Positions 59,519 through 60,000 of a stretch of 60,000 nucleotides of DNA are shown piece by piece; within the stretch, counting starts at the first letter, position 1; every line of letters begins with the position of its first letter. The DNA comes from Bolinopsis microptera (Eukaryota; Ctenophora; Tentaculata; Lobata; Bolinopsidae). The DNA is taken from contig NC_087073.1 in NCBI RefSeq assembly GCF_026151205.1, positions 4,983,001 through 5,043,000 of the forward strand, given 5' to 3'. The notes under the pieces were generated by a model. That model had not been told where the DNA came from, made no database searches, and saw nothing but the letters and a program-made list of their open reading frames with translations. Made by a program: the position numbers and the translations under genes.

Positions 59519-60000
59519 ATGGCAAGTCTTTTTTTCGATTCGCAGATAGAAGCTCACCCGAAGGCATTGGACTTCGATATATTCGACAGTGACAGTGAGT
59601 CCGAAGAGAAACAAGGAAAGGAAAAGAAGAGGAAAAAGGTGCACGACTGCTTTGCAGAGAATTGCATAGAAGAGACCACGGGCCTAGCCTCAACTGATGA
59701 AAGGACTATTGTAGTCAGCCTGCCGACGTGCGGGGAGCACCATTCACTGGGGAACAGCCTTCTACACCTACTTGCAGCGGAAATAGAGGGATTTCACGCA
59801 CAGACACGACTACCCTTCTTCAAGCGGTGGAATCCGGATAACCTAAGACAAGAGGAGATCCCGCCTGACATGGAACACCGCTATCTAAGAGCCCGACTGG
59901 AAAGTCTACAGCTGATTACCGATCTGTGTCAGTACCTGTTAGATCAGGATTTGGACGACAGAAGAACAGAAAGACGTATTTGGGAGATCAAAGTTGCAGC
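59519..60000 (+). CDS. unrecognised ORF, at least 160 residues, runs off the right edge
   Basis: The ATG at 59519 opens MASLFFDSQIEAHPKALDF. An acidic-then-basic patch follows (DSDSESEE, KEKKRKK), then a possible metal-binding set: CFAENC, then about 23 residues later CGEHH. The rest is a helical, charged region (LLHLLAAEIEGFHAQTRL, then YLRARLESLQLITDLCQYLL). It has no stop before the window ends. It does not look like a standard gag or reverse transcriptase. The Cys/His set and the basic patch suggest nucleic-acid binding, but no family is assigned. Confidence 0.5.
   Translation, partial: MASLFFDSQIEAHPKALDFDIFDSDSESEEKQGKEKKRKKVHDCFAENCIEETTGLASTDERTIVVSLPTCGEHHSLGNSLLHLLAAEIEGFHAQTRLPFFKRWNPDNLRQEEIPPDMEHRYLRARLESLQLITDLCQYLLDQDLDDRRTERRIWEIKVA

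Overview
This window is AT-rich genomic DNA from a multicellular eukaryote, most likely an invertebrate animal. The evidence is split genes with GT-AG introns, a multi-finger C2H2 transcription factor, secreted and membrane proteins, a non-LTR retrotransposon, TA-flanked foldback DNA elements, TTAGGG-like tracts and long tandem arrays. There is no sign of operons, ribosome binding sites, CRISPR arrays or prokaryotic gene packing. The species cannot be named from the sequence.

Left part (1-11 kb). The 3' end of a plus-strand gene enters from the left edge as four small exons (130-1206). A four-exon minus-strand gene for a 321-residue charged, low-complexity protein lies at 2944-5011, rebuilt here from matching splice phases. 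A two-exon minus-strand gene for a 124-residue single-pass membrane protein lies at 8688-9176. Long non-coding stretches separate them. A possible exon remnant with one stop lies at 10480-10716.

Duplicated cluster (11.2-22.4 kb). Four copies of one secreted-protein gene are arranged as two outward-facing arms around a 4-kb spacer: a decayed copy D and copy A on the minus strand, then partial copy C and intact copy B on the plus strand. Only B (20849-22060, four exons, 221 residues, signal peptide) is intact. A carries a one-base insertion at the start of exon 4, C has lost exons 2-3, and D is a remnant. The spacer holds a 976-bp TA-flanked inverted-repeat element with a long internal hairpin.

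Repeat-rich centre (22.4-32 kb). A 2.4-kb array of a 12-bp unit is open in one frame on each strand. It is followed by a promoter-like stretch with eight CACGTG sites in 750 bp, then a 0.7-kb array of a 5/10-bp GTAC-rich unit.

Right-centre (32-47 kb). A two-exon cysteine-rich type I membrane protein gene lies at 33140-34026, then a perfect 143-bp inverted repeat at 35.6-35.95 kb. An eight-finger C2H2 gene runs from about 39.4 or 42.4 to 46.2 kb. Its exons connect only if a run of five C is read as four, so it holds either a real frameshift, a sequence error, or an exon read in two frames.

Right part (48-60 kb). An intronless nuclease-helicase (NERD plus superfamily 1 helicase) pseudogene at 50219-52362 has its stop codon exactly where the catalytic lysine of the nuclease motif is expected, plus a later frameshift. 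Next comes a truncated minus-strand non-LTR reverse transcriptase, then a possible LTR-like promoter region whose upstream part is a strictly 10-bp-phased degenerate repeat. The last 2.5 kb hold three unrecognised ORFs: a divergent pair and a third that runs off the right edge behind a splice acceptor. These may belong to one large undescribed mobile element.
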